NCBI GenBank assembly: GCA_002633005.1
Contig: NMRA01000013.1
Span: 826,374 to 890,373 of the forward strand
Length of the DNA stretch: 64,000 nucleotides
From: Phoronis australis
Lineage: Eukaryota; Phoronida; Phoronidae
Direction: 5' to 3'
Shown: positions 25,601 to 40,600 of the stretch, piece by piece
Numbering within the stretch: the first letter of the stretch is position 1
Layout of the letters: the number at the start of each line of letters is the position of its first letter
Position numbers and translations under genes: made by a program
The notes under the pieces: generated by a model
The model's input: the letters and a program-made list of their open reading frames with translations, nothing else
Told to the model about the DNA's origin: nothing
Database searches by the model: none

Positions 25601-28600
25601 TCTTTGTCACGACAGCATACTCATTAACATTCAGTTGATAATAACAAACAATCTGGGATGGAACAGAAGGGCCGGCTTGCCAGCCAAATGACTTAACTCT
25701 GAAACAGTTTTCACTCATAAATGCTCTGAATGCTTTGCATGACAACAAAATGAATTTGTGTGAAGGTGCAAAAAATTGCAAAACCAACTTTGTAGGAGCA
25801 AATGGACTACTTTTGTGTTTTCAAACTGTTCAACTGATGAAAATACAGTCATAAGATACAAATAGTAGTTTCTTATCACACCTTAGCTAAATATTGAAGT
25901 GAAAACTGTCACCTAATTTCCATTAATTTAGCTTTGTAAAATTTCCTTCTTACGTCAATACGTCGATGAAGCCGAACAAATTTCGACAAAATTAATAAAC
26001 TTTTTGTTATTTTTGTTTGAAAACAACCACACTAGCTCTTCAATTTCCACTTGTCTAAAAAGCATACTCACTCTCCATTTCCTTTAGGTTGTTGACAGCC
26101 AGGTCATGAGCGGTTTCTTCCACCTTGAGTTTGTCTTCAAATAGCACACCAATAAACAAGTGGTCAAGTCCCAAATGCATCGCCCGCTTTAGTATGTAAC
26201 ATTCAGAACAAAACAAAACAAAAAACAAAACAAGACGTTTTGCAAGATAAGATGACGCTGAAAGGAAACAATCGTTTGAAACTCTGAAATTATTAAAAGC
26301 AGTAACTTTGTGAATTAACAAAACTGAAAACAACAGGAAGTCTTTGCAAAATTGCATGTACATATACAAGAAGGGATTGAGTTGTGGCATCGTAAAGTCA
26401 ACCAAACAACACACAAGGTCCCCTGATGGTTATATTTCTGTAGACATTCATTCATTTACTTTCACCAGTAGATTTTCATCAATTCAGAGAAGTTCAATGT
26501 TGTTCAACTGCGGCGGCCATTTTGATGGTGCCCACCAGACATTTGAAAATTATTTTGAAAATTCCATAACTTATCAGTTAAAACAGCATCAAACGGAAAT
26601 AACTTTCAACTAGATTGGTTTGAGGGCAACTTCGTTTCAAGAAGTTTTTAACTGAAAAGAAGTGCCTTTAAGATAATATACTTAATATGTGACAACATGT
26701 TCAGTACTTCACAGAAAAAACAGGAAATTCCTCCATGTTCATACAATTTTGCTAAAACCCCGGATAACAAAATGTTAAAACAATATGATTCCATTTGAAG
26801 AAAACATGTGGTTACAATAAATGTACCTGTTTGTGTAACGTCAGAAAAAACTTTCATTTGCTGCAGCATGCTGCGATATATTGAGGTGTATTCAATACAA
26901 CTTGTGATGGCAAACAGCAGCATGCAAAAACAACATTATTCAATCTGCTTCCATAGTTTAATACACTTCTCAAAAGCAAAATAAAACCAATCAAACGATG
27001 TGAAATTCATTGACATGAATTTGTATAAAGTATGAAGAAGAAATCAAGTTGACGTTTTCTTCAAATGGAAACAAACATTACGGAAACTGGAAGAAGCGTC
27101 CTACTTTCAGCCTCGTACATCCTCTTGACCGCGTCATCCAAAGAGACCTGCATGTCTTCCAGCTGTTCTGAAAGTTCTGAAAAACCCATGTTGAGATTGC
27201 CAGAGCAAAGGATAACAAAAATGCATCGGGATGCCAACTACACAGGCTGCGCATAATGAGGGAATTTGCAGAGGTCAAAGGGCACAGAATCTCACCTTGG
27301 TTCTTGGCCACCTGATGTTCCATTTCTTTCCGAGCACTCGACAGTTCTTCGGACTTTTTCGTTTCTGTATTTTTGAGTTGTGTCTGGATATTGCCGAGTT
27401 CAACTGAAAAACAAAAACCTTTAATATCAAAACTGCAATCAAATGTAAGTTTAAGCTAGTTTATGTAAACTGTAAAATACACCAATAAGAAAGTGCAGGC
27501 AATCAATACATAAAATTAAGATAGATGGCAGCACTTCAGAATATGCAAAAGAGGGACAAATGAAAAAAAAATCGCATCAGATACTTAATACAAGAAAAGA
27601 AGTACTCTTCACGGAGTGAACAATTCTGATTTAAAAATTTGTGAACAGCCACGAACAGAGATTTCAAAACAAGCTAAAGTTGTCAGTTCTATATGGATAC
27701 TACAATCATTTACTCAGTGAGAAAGAACGAGTCAGTTGAAGATATAACGTCGAAAACATCCCAAACACAAACTGTGTTCAAATAGAATACAAGAAACAGC
27801 AAATGTTTAATGTGAGCGTATACAGCTGTACATTGTGACAGGTTCTAATAAGCAATTAAAGTTACAACACAAACCTTGCAGTTTACTATTCTCATTCTGA
27901 GCCTGGTCTAGCAAATCTTCAGTAATGGACATTTGAGCTTTAAATAGACAACATGCAGATATCATGCATCAGGAACAACAGCAACAATGACAACGACGAC
28001 AACAACCTGACAACATGGTCAAAAGGCATATTAACAACATCCAATTAAAACTACAAACATCCAAGTCAAAAAGGATGACGTAATAACCTGAACATTCATA
28101 CAGTCAAAATCATATTAAATTACGGGTTCAACTACAAAAGAATTGCATAATATAATGCATCACTAATACAAGACAGGGTAAAAACCTACAACAGTCAGGG
28201 CAAAATTATATCCAAGAACTTTTCAGTTACAAGTTTTCAGAAGAATTTAAATGGAGAAGTCTAAAAAATCCCAAATCACAAAACACTAAAGAGCTCTTAA
28301 TTGATCTGGGAAGATAACCATATCACCACAGTTCTGTCTAGCCTGCCATCAACAAACTTGACTATAATTAGACCTGTGCTTTTTGAATTTTCTTCCTGTT
28401 GTACCTTGCATGAAGTGCAAATAAGTGAAAAGCTCAATGTTACAAGAAAACAACAAGAATTTGTAAGAAACGAAAATGTTATGAACCCACGATATAACAC
28501 TAAAAAGGAGTTGAGCAACTGCCTTCTGTAAAAACATAGCAATGTAAAATTGGTCTCAATTTGTTCACAATTCCACTTAGAAGTGATTTCTGAGATTGGT

Positions 28601-31600
28601 AAGAAGTGACAGATTGCTGTTTCTTAACACAAGACTCAACGAATCTGGTGGACAAGCTCACCACATTATGCACTGCCTAAAAGCAGCAAGACTGATGCAC
28701 CAACTAACTCCATCTAGTGTGCAAACATTAAACACGCCGACATTAAGCAGTATCAGAAATTGCTTCCAATGCGAGAATGGAATAAATTGAGATCAACTTC
28801 ATAATTACAACTGGTGTTTGTCAAAAAGTAGAAGCATAATGGCTTGATAAATGTCAGATTCAATCGTTTGTGACGTTGGAAAGAAAGGTTTAGTCAAATT
28901 GTGAAACGACATGACAGCATGCACGTGAAACATGCAGTAACAAAAATGTGAAAGGCGCTAATGAGCAATTTATTCTCAATGGGTAGTTACATTGATTCAG
29001 AATTCATGCAGACCTAACAGTGTGTTCGATACCTTTTCCATTGCGCGGGGGAACTGTGGGTTGCAAGATAACGCATTAGAAGAAGAGAGAGAAATGAGAG
29101 CAAATGAGAGAAATCAGTGAACAACATGGAGTTCACTAGGTGGCGCTAGTGGAAAAACGAGCCCACATGAAGAAATGCATGGATTTAGGTAGTCTCGTCT
29201 AACCCCTATTGTACGAATCTTTTAGTGCTGGCGACTAACTTTCTGTTCTAAATCTGCTCATGTGAGAAGAAATGTACTTTCTTCACTAGCATCAACCAGT
29301 GAATATTGAGTTGCTCATAGGACCACCAGATTGTTTTATTATATTACAGGCTTCATCAATTTGTTATAACATACTTTATCATAAAAACCATGACATTTGA
29401 ATCAATACAAGATGTCGGAACAAACAAAGGAAAAACAAAACTAACATAGGACTTTTAATCAAAGCCACAGTCAGCGCCATCTTTTGGTTCACATTTTGGA
29501 TTGGAACCCCTCGTTTAGGTTCTACAAGATGGTGACTCACCGGTCCTAACATCATGGACCGAACAGAGGCCCATGATGTTCAAAGAGGAAGTAGCATTTT
29601 TGCCAACGCATTTGAACTTTTCAATTTCGTATTGACCCAATTAGCACTGTCGGGCACTTTAAAGCAACAACTTGGAAACGTGTTAGTGTTAAACAGTAAC
29701 CGTTTTTGTAATATCTTACAGCTCATGTTGGACAGCTTAGCTATAGTTTCCTGATGTGAGATGATCTCGAGTTTCAGTATCTCTGTAGAATGAAATACCT
29801 TAGTCCATGAATGACAGTCAATCGTATCAAGGAGGGCAATTTACGAAACAAAATCGAGGTCGAGGGAAAAAAAACTTCTGCCAAAACAGCACAAAACAGG
29901 AACTTCTTTGACAAAAGAATAACAATTGAGATTCCAGCTAGCATTTAAAGTAACAGCTTCACAGTTTTCGATAACATCTGAAACGTGACTTTCCACCAAT
30001 TCTAAGGGGAGATCTTAAGTAAGGTAGCTGTCAACACAGCCTTCTTCAAAGGGAAATAGTCCACAGATGTGATCCGATTGGTTAAACAGGCCCATCGGAA
30101 TTGTAATGCATCGTGATAAAAACTTTGAAGAATAAAAAATATAACTTGTGAGGAAAGAATCATGTCTCTAACAAAAAGAATGGTAAACGACTGAGAAAGT
30201 CCAAACAGTTTCAGCAGGAAGAAAACTGCCTAACAATGTATTTGATAGACACCCAGTAATATACTGCATTCTGTCCACAAAGCAAGAGTATCGGTTTCAT
30301 AACTCTGAAATGAGTAAACAAAATCCAAGTGATTTAAATTTTACATTCTCCAATCCTGGTGAAGGTAATCAGAGATGCGTTTCATTGACCTGTCCAAAAT
30401 TTATGCTCGAAAATTCCCGATAAGCAAAATGACGGACATTTTCAGTGACTCCAATGCAGAAACTTCATAAAATAAAATGAAACCAATAACGCCTTTCACA
30501 AAAGATTTTTATTTTTTATATCCCATGATAGGATGACAAAATACCTCAGTGCTAAACAGGATAGACGTCCAACAAAAAGAACATTCTCAGACTTTTACCA
30601 TGGATTCAGGGCACAAGCTGGGATAGGCAGAAAGCACATCGCGTGTAGGAAAACAGACGCAAACGTGAGCTAGACTTTAGTAATCGTAGGGCTAGTTTCA
30701 TACCTTGATGTTTTTCTGTCTGTTTGTCCATGTCTCCCTGAAGGCGTTGCGACGACTCTCGTTCTCGTTCTTTCGCCGTGATCTCGTTTTCGAGCTCCTG
30801 TTTGACTTTGAGCAGTTCCGCTGCAATAAAAATTTTCACTTGACAATGCCAACTTGCTTTGTGCATACAAATCACTATCTCTCTACCTCTCTGTGTCACA
30901 GACAACAATATTGCTCCCAACTTTACATTATACAGAACTTCTGCATTCAGGTAAGTTTAAGAAAAGTACTTAGAAAGTAAAAGATAAAGCTACATGCAGT
31001 GCCACCTTTGGGACGTATTGCGAGGTGAAACCTTTTGTTTTGGTACTTTACTACGACGCGATAGCGTTCGTGATTACACATAACACCACAGGCAGAATGG
31101 AGTTTATTGATTGCTTCAACAAGATTCACTGGCACTAACACGATTAATTCAAGTGTGAACTTCAACTTGACCTAATTAGCATCGTATGGGACTTTAAGGT
31201 ATAGAAAAGATACACAAAAAAAATAAAAGATACTAGACAGAAGTCTTTAGAATTGTGAGAGCACAAAAGCCACTTCACTTTGACCTAATTTCTAATTTTG
31301 GTGATAAAGACGGGCAGAGTTAGCAAAGACTAAATGCAGTTACATTCATTCATGAACACGTAATGGCGTCGGACTTCTTGAACATCCCGCCATACAAAAT
31401 GGAGATTTGGCAGTATGTGAATAGCAATGAATTTAAAAAATGTGAAATTGTACTGCCTCAGAATCTTCGTCCAAGTTAATGCAAATTGCACAATGACATT
31501 GCCCGTTTGGACACAAAATACTCTACTGCCATCTAGCGGTAAAACAAATTTTAACATGTTGGTGCTATATCAGAAAATGACCATTAACGGAAGATTTTAC

Positions 31601-34600
31601 AATGTGTTAAATGTTGAAATGTTGCCAAGTAACCTCTCCATCCATTTTCCATCACAGAAGTAGTTCCATTAAGCACAAAATAACCAACTACATCAAATTA
31701 AAAGATTCACAATAATCCAAAAATTAGTCATGTTTCACGAAAATTAAATCAAAATCCGTTCTACACCAGGCATAACTACTAAACAAAGCAACTTAAGATT
31801 ATCACCATAAAGTTCTTCAGGTGGTTAAAGTTAACAATTCAAAGCGGCCAGAAACCTGCCTTCTATCAAAAACACAAACTTTTAATGTAGCCCACTGGTC
31901 TCAACTTGTTCCTTACTTACGACAGACAAAAAGCCATTTTTAGGCATCGTAATAACAAATTGTTCTGAAAACCAGACATCCCCTTTAACTTCAATAAGGA
32001 CCAGCTGAGAAAAGTTTCATAATATCAAGTAATTTAAACAAAAGACAATTTTTGGACATAAGGCAGGTTTACAGCATCTTTAATCTTCTCGTTGCTTAAC
32101 CGACATCATAATGGTTATGAACAAGCAGCTCTCTCCTCCCTTCTTTACTAGCCTTAAATGAAATTACCTGACAGCGTTTGCACCTGAGTTTCGCTATTGT
32201 GCAAGAGGTCCCGCGTCTTCTCGAGTTCGGCTAGGAACAGAAGCAGACAGAGACATGCACTAGCAGCTAGGTACAACATGCAACACAGTGTGGCGTCGAC
32301 GTGCAAAGTACAAGTCCGAGGTACGGTACTCCAAGCATGGGAGACACATAACATAGAGTACACGCCAAAAATAATAAGACAAAATTCCATTTCACCACAT
32401 CATGGTGGACGAGACTCGGTCAAAACTCAGCTACTCTGATGGTCAATTCTGCTTGCACTCGGCTGCATTGACAGGGAATTCCCCTTGAGCTTGGCAGTCC
32501 TGACAAGGAACTCCGCTTGCACGATGGGGGATTCCATGGCCATATTGTCCCATTATTTGTGGCGAATACAGTACAATAGGGGGAATCTCGAGTTGGATCA
32601 AATTCTGAGCTATCCTATGATGTACAGTCAACTATTTCAGTCTTACATACTCATGAAAACATATAACAAGTGAGCGTGTATAAATTTGCTTAGCTCACAA
32701 ATTCACTTTCATTTTGTTTTTAAATACAGCAAGATAGAGTTCATAGTAATTAAACATGATAATATCAAACTGAACGACTCACAACCAGAAGATTTGCCGT
32801 CGCTAACTGGATATATTCCATTTTGAAGTTACAGATTTCCCTTCGACCAACTTAGTGCTGTGTGCGACTTAAGAAATATATGTAACTTTGTAAACATTGA
32901 GAATTTATGTACTTTCTAAATGGGATTGTACAGACATTCATCAGGATGAGATACTCCAAAATACTCCAGAATTTGATCCAACAAACTAGACAGTGAAAAC
33001 AATCAGTGAAGCAAACCGCTAGGAAAGAAACGGATGATTACATATCTTGAGACTGTATATTTTATGTCAACATTAATAACAAATAACATACATTCCACCT
33101 TCATGTAATGCAGTAAAGGGTAGTGCGGTATATCACAGACAACAAAAATCAAAGCACAGTCAATACACAACAAAAGCTCACCAACTTCAGAGAAAAATAA
33201 ATGACCTTTTTTCATTTTTCAAAGCATTCTTACGTCATTTCGAATACGCACAATTCCCTAAAACATTGTGTAGTGGTAGCTATGATATGGAACCAAAAGT
33301 TGAAAAAGTATTTAATTTGAAGTAACATGCCTTTGATGAAAATTTGAAATATATAATTTCATGTCTGCCATATTGAGCAATAAATTGGTGACATGTTAAT
33401 GTATCTATTAATATTGCCATAAACCGGGCTTATGTGAAAAACTACCCAAGACCACTTACCACTTTAGAACCAGGCTTGGGAGAAACTAACAGTTTGTCAC
33501 TGCTTGAGACTAGGCTTAAGAATTTGACTTGACGTGCCCAGCCTGATTTAAGCGTGACTTATACAAGCTGTCAGTTGTTCCAGAGCCCAGAAATCAATTC
33601 TCATCTTTGTAAAAACAAGTTGAGACCAGTTCTATGATGGTAGGTAGGCTCATTAGTAATTTGACAAACGACGGATGTATACCATTATCAAGCAGCGAAG
33701 AAAAACAGAACAAAATGCAACGAGTGAATGAACAAACAGTATGTCTCACAGTCTCTTTCCCGCCAATTCTTTACTGCCACCTGTTGGGCTTCGTTCATTT
33801 GGTCAAGCAGCTCTTAAAGCAAGACAAACACAGACATGCATAAACGAATTGAAGGAAGGGGCTTTACTAATCTGGACCCATTATTCCTCACACCAAAGTT
33901 TGGACTCGGGCAGATATTCTAAGTTCACCAACTCCTATCCATATAATGGAGTCAGTTGTAAGCACACGCACAGTGGTTTTCAAACAAAAGCAACAAAAAT
34001 CTTAACGTCAAAGTAATCCAATATTGTCAGTTACAGCACACAGAAGAAAAGTGATGGCAATTAACAAAATTTAATAGCTTAATCTTCTGTTCCGATATTG
34101 GAAAATTTATGACAACAAGAAATTTTTGTCATTTTTTGAAAATTGCTTTACATGGTACTTAGCACTGCTCAAAAAGCAGTTCCTATGATTTCGAAACTAA
34201 TCTAAGGATCTCACACTTAGATAAATGAACAAAACTGTACAAAGAAACTATTAGTTGATTTTGATACTTAGCTTTTATCAAGACTTGTCGTCTTACACCT
34301 GACTTGGGAGGATGAACAGAAAATCAATTTTTACTAACACGAGTCCAAACTTCAGTAGAAGTCATAAAATTTGAAAAGGAACATATATGTACACCAAACA
34401 GGCAACGACTACAAAAGACAGAAACTTTTGGCAATGGCACTGAAGCAAGGTCATGACCTCTGACCTACCTCTGAAACACTGAATCAGATTGAGCCTGAAT
34501 TTGAAAAACAACTTACCTTTGTTCTCTGTCGCTTCTCGCACTCTCGCCTCCGAAACATCTTCTAATTTTTTCTTCACCTGAGCTAATTGGTCTGTAACGG

Positions 34601-37600
34601 AACAGAACAAAATATAATTGTGTTTTTAATACACTACTCCCATAATAGGTCGAAGACAGACGCAGGCTGCTTTTCCACCAGCAATAGACGGCCAGCACGA
34701 AGGTAATCTGTGGCCATGCGCAAAAGATCCATAAGTCTTTGTTTTATTTTAAATATTAACAGTAAATGTGAAATACAATAGAGAATCGCACGACGTAGTA
34801 TCAGTATTGTGATCTAGTATATGACTGTAAAAGTTGACGTTCTTGTGTAAAGTGAGGCTTTGCAAGGTCAGTGTTTATCATCGTAATTTCAACCCCCAGT
34901 TCCCATCCAAAAACACAAAAAGGAGATAAATGAGCAGACAAATCCAGCGGCCCACTTTATGAAAAAAAAATAACTTGAGGCCTAAGTTACATATTCTGTC
35001 ATACAATCCTAACAACCATTTCTGAAAAATAATGTACTAATATGAACTCTGCAATGTGCATTGTCTCTGAAAATGTACCAAACATCACTAATGAATCGGA
35101 CAATTTTTTTAGAATAATTGCTTTACTATGACGTGAAAACAATTACTTTCAATTGCATAATCATTTTTCAGAAACAGGGAAGTGCCAGCAGAAGATAAAA
35201 TTTATGTTTTTTGAGTCTTAAGTTGCTTTTCACGAAACGGGCCCCCGACAACAGCATAACACAACACAGTTGATAATAAAATAGAGTCAGGAACTGAACC
35301 TTTTAATGCCTGTATCTCTTCTTGACTTTCTTTGGCTTGGTCTGTCATACCATCCAGCTGACCTGTTAGGAAGACAGCAAATTAAAGACACATAGCGTTG
35401 TACAGTGTTTAAATCAAGCATCAACAAACAAAACTGAAATCAACTATGAAACTTGAAACATGTCTAACACAAATATTGCAAACAGGTAGCAAACAGAAGT
35501 GGGGCGCACATTCATCACGTTTGTCGAATCGTAGCTAGAACGGTTGTTAAACTGTGATGTTTCTTAAATGTATTGGTCTATTTACACCAGCCAATTTAAA
35601 TTGGCACGACACTTCTCAGACCATTTTCATGTGTTACAGCATTCTTAGAAGAAGGAACATGCCTTTGGGTATATGGTACACTCATGGTGGTCAGTGATAG
35701 GAACATGGGAATATGGTACAATCATGGTGGTCAGTGATAAGAACATGCTGTGGGTATATGGTACACTCATGGTGGTCAATGATAGGAACATGGGTATATG
35801 GTACACTCATGGTGGTCAATGATAGGAACATGGGTACATGGTACACTCATGGTGGTCAATGATAGGAACATGGGTATATGGTACACTCATGGTGGTCAAT
35901 GATAGGAACATGGGTATATGGTACACTCATGGTGGTCAATGATCAACACTTTGTTTCATTTGTTTTGGCACAAGCTGGGTTTGAACCTGGGACCTTTAGA
36001 TGTCAGTCCAGTACACTACACCACCGAGACATTAAGTCTTGAAAGCTTCATTAAAATGGCTTTTAGAAATTACCGTTGAGTGGAAATACAAACTATGATC
36101 AATTAGAAGTTAGTTCCCAGGTTTGGTAATCACGAAGATCACGGCAGCACACTATCAATCACATTCATACGATCGTATTAGCTTCCACTAGACGTAACAT
36201 TTCCAATAAAACAAAATAACAGAATTAAAACCGTACTTTCTAATTGGCAAAGTTTATTTCGTGTCTCCTGGAGCGCCTCTGTTTCCTTGTTCAACAAATC
36301 TGGATGTGACACAAACATAGTGTAAAAGACAGCACACACCCAAAGCTCTACCTCATTTACCATATACATATAAGGACTCTAACCTTATGCCAAAGGTCAC
36401 ATCAAGGAACTATTCATGCAAGACAATGCCCTATTAGTGTTCTTCAGTCTTATGAACACTTCAAGCTGATATTTTGTTGGTTCTTTAATTAACACAATTC
36501 AGCATTTAAGACCCACACAGTGCTAGTACAGTCAAGGTTTGAAATCGTAAGCATCAAACTACTATAAAGGCAGTAGTCACTTACAGGGATCCAAGATTTT
36601 GAGAACCAGTTTGACGACTACTATCCAGAAGAGAAAACTGGTTCTCCAAATGCAGGACCCCTGTAAATGGCCATTCAATACCAGGATAAATCAAGAAAGT
36701 GGCGACAACTTTTCCGATGAAGCAATCAATAAACTAAATTCAACAAATAATCGATATCAATTTTTGACAGTCACTGAATTTATAGCACAAATAGGAAATT
36801 ACTAAGTCAATACCCATTCAGGCTACATTCAAAGCTAGCTAAAGTTCAACATGTTTCTGCACAAGCAAGGCGGAGTTATTATCAAAAAGGCAGAGCCATT
36901 ACCTTGATTGGCACACGCAAGCACCGCCTCCTCCTGTCTGTCAGCCAATACTCGATCTAGTTCAGCTTCAACTTGTGACAGTTGGGCTGCAACAAAAGCC
37001 AGGGTGGGTTGGGCAAAAGCAATGTTTCTTGAATCATGCCAATTTTGGGAAGAGCAACAGCAAAAATAAGTCTTGGAAGCATGAAGATACAAAAGTCACC
37101 ACAACATTCACAAGAGCAATGCAGAGCGTTAATATGCGTTGTGAACATGGCTACAGTGCACATTTATGGGATGATAATTACTTTACACACTCTCACTACA
37201 AAGAATAACAATAAAAATAAACTTCAAATGGGCCTCAGGGGATACGAAGCAAGTCAGCTGTGCCATCCTATATATGAAAACACCTTTCATCATGATTTTA
37301 TGGAAAAATGTGTCAAGGAAATCTGAAGACACAAAGAAGAATGTAAAAAAATAAATTACATAGGAAAGTCGTCATCATACATTCGTCACATTCCTTGGAG
37401 TAAATTTGCCAAATTCTACAAAGATCCTGCAAGGGCTTTAGGCGGAAAGGCCAAGGGAAAAATGTCACCAGGAAGTACTACAGTATTCACACCCATCAGA
37501 AAATTAATGTCAGCTGCGCTCTTCTCAGTAGGAGCACACACTACCAAATTTCATAATAATTATTTGAGCGGTTCACCAGATAAAGAGGTGGGCGCTTAAA

Positions 37601-40600
37601 AACAGACTCAAGTATTGTAAAAATGGTTACTAGGTGGCACAGGATAAGTCAAATCTAACTGAAAACATGAAGGCACCGTTGTCTCTTTAATAGATACATA
37701 CTTAACAAATTTCCTGAAAATCCATTAATTAACTTTGAAAATGCAGAGGCAAACATAAAAAATCAAATAGCCACTAGGGAGCACAGTAGTCGGATCCGTC
37801 TGAAAGTGGTCGCTTTCTGCTGTCATGTCTGTACAAACACAATTCTGCAAATTTCACAAAGATTCTGCAAAGGTGAACGGAGATGAAGCAGCGGACGCCC
37901 GACAACGCACAACAGAGATGACAGCAATATGCGTCCATAAGTATACTTGGGCACATAAAAAGAAGTTCCCTCATCCTGTACCTCACTTCATTTATCATCC
38001 AATGATGCATGTGGCGAATAAGCAAATAAGAGGGGCAAACATCAGTGAGAAAGAGAGTAAGAAAGCAAAAATCAAATCTTTCGTGAATTTAGAGTGCAGT
38101 TTACTTTGGATACATCTACCTACACCACCAGCATTAATAGTAACTAAAACATTACAAACCTTGTATCTCCTGAGTTTCATCTTTACTTTTTTGAGCTAGC
38201 TGTCGCGCTTCTTCTAACTCAGCTATTGGAGAAAGCAGACAACACCGATCACTGTACGTCAGTTCAGTCTATTATACGAAAGAAACTTACAGTCGCTAAC
38301 ATCGAAAATCAAAACAATCGATACACATCAGAAATGGGTGAAATTTGGCCTATACTCTGTTAATTTTAACATGTACACTAAAAGCCAAGAAATATTCAGA
38401 CAAAATTATCCTGAAGTCCCCATCATGACGGCTAAGCAGAAGTCAACTTCATGGTGAGAGTAGTCTCCCCTGATGACCATCAGAGTAGTCTCCCCTGATG
38501 ACCAAGAATGAAGGGGAATTAACAGAAAAGTTAGCAAGATGGCCGAGCACCCGAATAGTTATTACAAGCCATTTTTACTGTTACAAGAATTAGCCGTCAT
38601 GATGGAAAATGGCATTTTGTCTGATTATATTTGTCTTGTACTGTACATGAAATGAGATGATTTGGCATAATTCATTTAATCTTTACACAATTATTGCCGA
38701 TACAAAATAATTTACAACAAACGTAACAGCTTTCAGAAGGATGCGGTGAATTGGCGAGGTTGAATTCAAGAAAAATAATTCAACTGAAGACAGAATAGAA
38801 GCAGTATTGTTAAATAAATGACAATGAATGTCACAAAGAATTTGTCCAATCAACAAGACCTACAGTTAGTTTTTAAGAAACTGTCAAATATCTCATCATT
38901 GCGTCAGAGTGAAAACAGCCAGCCATGTCTGGCGATTTGGAATTGAAAAGCAAAAGGTTATATCATGATTGACAAACAGCGCACCTTTTACCGTTTCCAG
39001 GGTGGTGAGTGCCCTCTTGTGAGTATCTTTTTCCTCGTCTAATTGTTCTACAAACGACATTTAGAGAAAACTGAATTTGCACAACAATAATACAGGAAGA
39101 GTACTGACAGAAATTAGTAGGAAGAGGTAAAGAAAAATAAGAGAAGCAGGCACCAAGATCATTTGCATAAGGCTGCAAAATAACCATTTTCTGCAATTTG
39201 GATTGTTGAAATGGACCACTGTAACAAAACACTTTGACGTAACCATTAATTAAAATACAAATTGCTGGTAACTTCGCAGAGATTACCATTTACCTCAGTA
39301 GTGATGCATGCAACATCCTGCACAAAATGGCCACCACCTATTTCTGCACTTCGAAAGCACAAAGCCCAACATAAACGAAGTTCAACAGCAAGTTGATCAT
39401 TGTGCCTGTTCAAAGGAAATGAATGTAGACAGGAGATGCGGTCCTTTTGGAATGTTAATGTCACTTTTTATTGTTGCAGGCAGGGGAACACCATTTAAAG
39501 TACAGCTAACAATAAAAATGCTTGCTTTCTTCTTCAATGTTTCAATTTATTATTCTTCAAGCTATGACATAAAGGAAGAGATTTATGAGCTTTAGAAGAG
39601 CTGACAAAACAAAACTGCTTCTGACCAATCTCACAAAGCCAGCCCTGTGTATGACACCACATTTAGGCACCATAAGCAACAGAGTTGGCTGCAGGTTAGT
39701 GAATAAGCAGGTTCTCAGTCCGAACAGCAGATGGATTTACTGGTAAAAGAACCCAGGATTCTTTTGGCTTTAACAAATTACTCACACTTGGCATTTGTTT
39801 CGATGAACGCAACTTTAAATGAAAATTCGCACAACTAACACAGAGATTTAGTCCAGAACTATGCCAATCTAGAGGTTGCATGAAATTTATCAAACGATCA
39901 TAGCAAAGAGACAAACGTGAACAGTTTTAGACTGTTCTGACTTTCGACAGGAGAAACTCACTTAATATATTTTCTACTTCTTCTTGCTTTTTCAGTGATT
40001 CCTCTTGTTCTTGTGCGAGACGTTCTGAACGAACAAGACAATATATATTGTAATCACAAAAACTCACACGTTAGTCTGACATCAACAATGAAAGTCAATC
40101 GGCATTTACGCAATGACAAGATAAACAGCTACAAGTTTCTCAACTTGACATTTGGCAAAGGTGTTCTGTAAAGCTTTGAGAATGAAAAATATAATCCCAT
40201 ACCATATATTTACTCTTCTTTTGACTATAACACACAGTCTAGGCTTTAACCTTTAAGTGTTGGCGCACATTTAACTATTTTTAGTAATAATGAGGGTATG
40301 AAAAAACTGGTGCTTACAAACAATGAAAGAACAAATGACGGGGGTTAATAGAGCAAATTCGGGACAATCATGCAATCACAGAAATATGGCAGAAAACAAT
40401 CAAAAGACTTGGACAATGTGACGAAGGAGAAAAACGAATAACATTTAACTTTCTGAACATCGTACCACAAATCAAATTATTTCCAGAACTGCAGGGGTTT
40501 GATTCAGTCTGGGACAAACTGAAATTACCTGTTAACTGTAATAATTGACTGTTAACCTCCTCGTTTGATGATTCCGCTTTACTAAGTTGTTCTGGAAAAT

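Noticed and set aside
26825-26890. Candidate minus-strand exon reading [13 protein letters not shown] before GTACAT
   Set aside because: The donor phase fits, but no acceptor gives phase 1 entry; the AGs available leave one or zero bases over.
28360-28440. Candidate minus-strand exon reading [12 protein letters not shown] before GTCTAA
   Set aside because: The residues look coil-like, but no AG lies at the needed place and the donor is poor.
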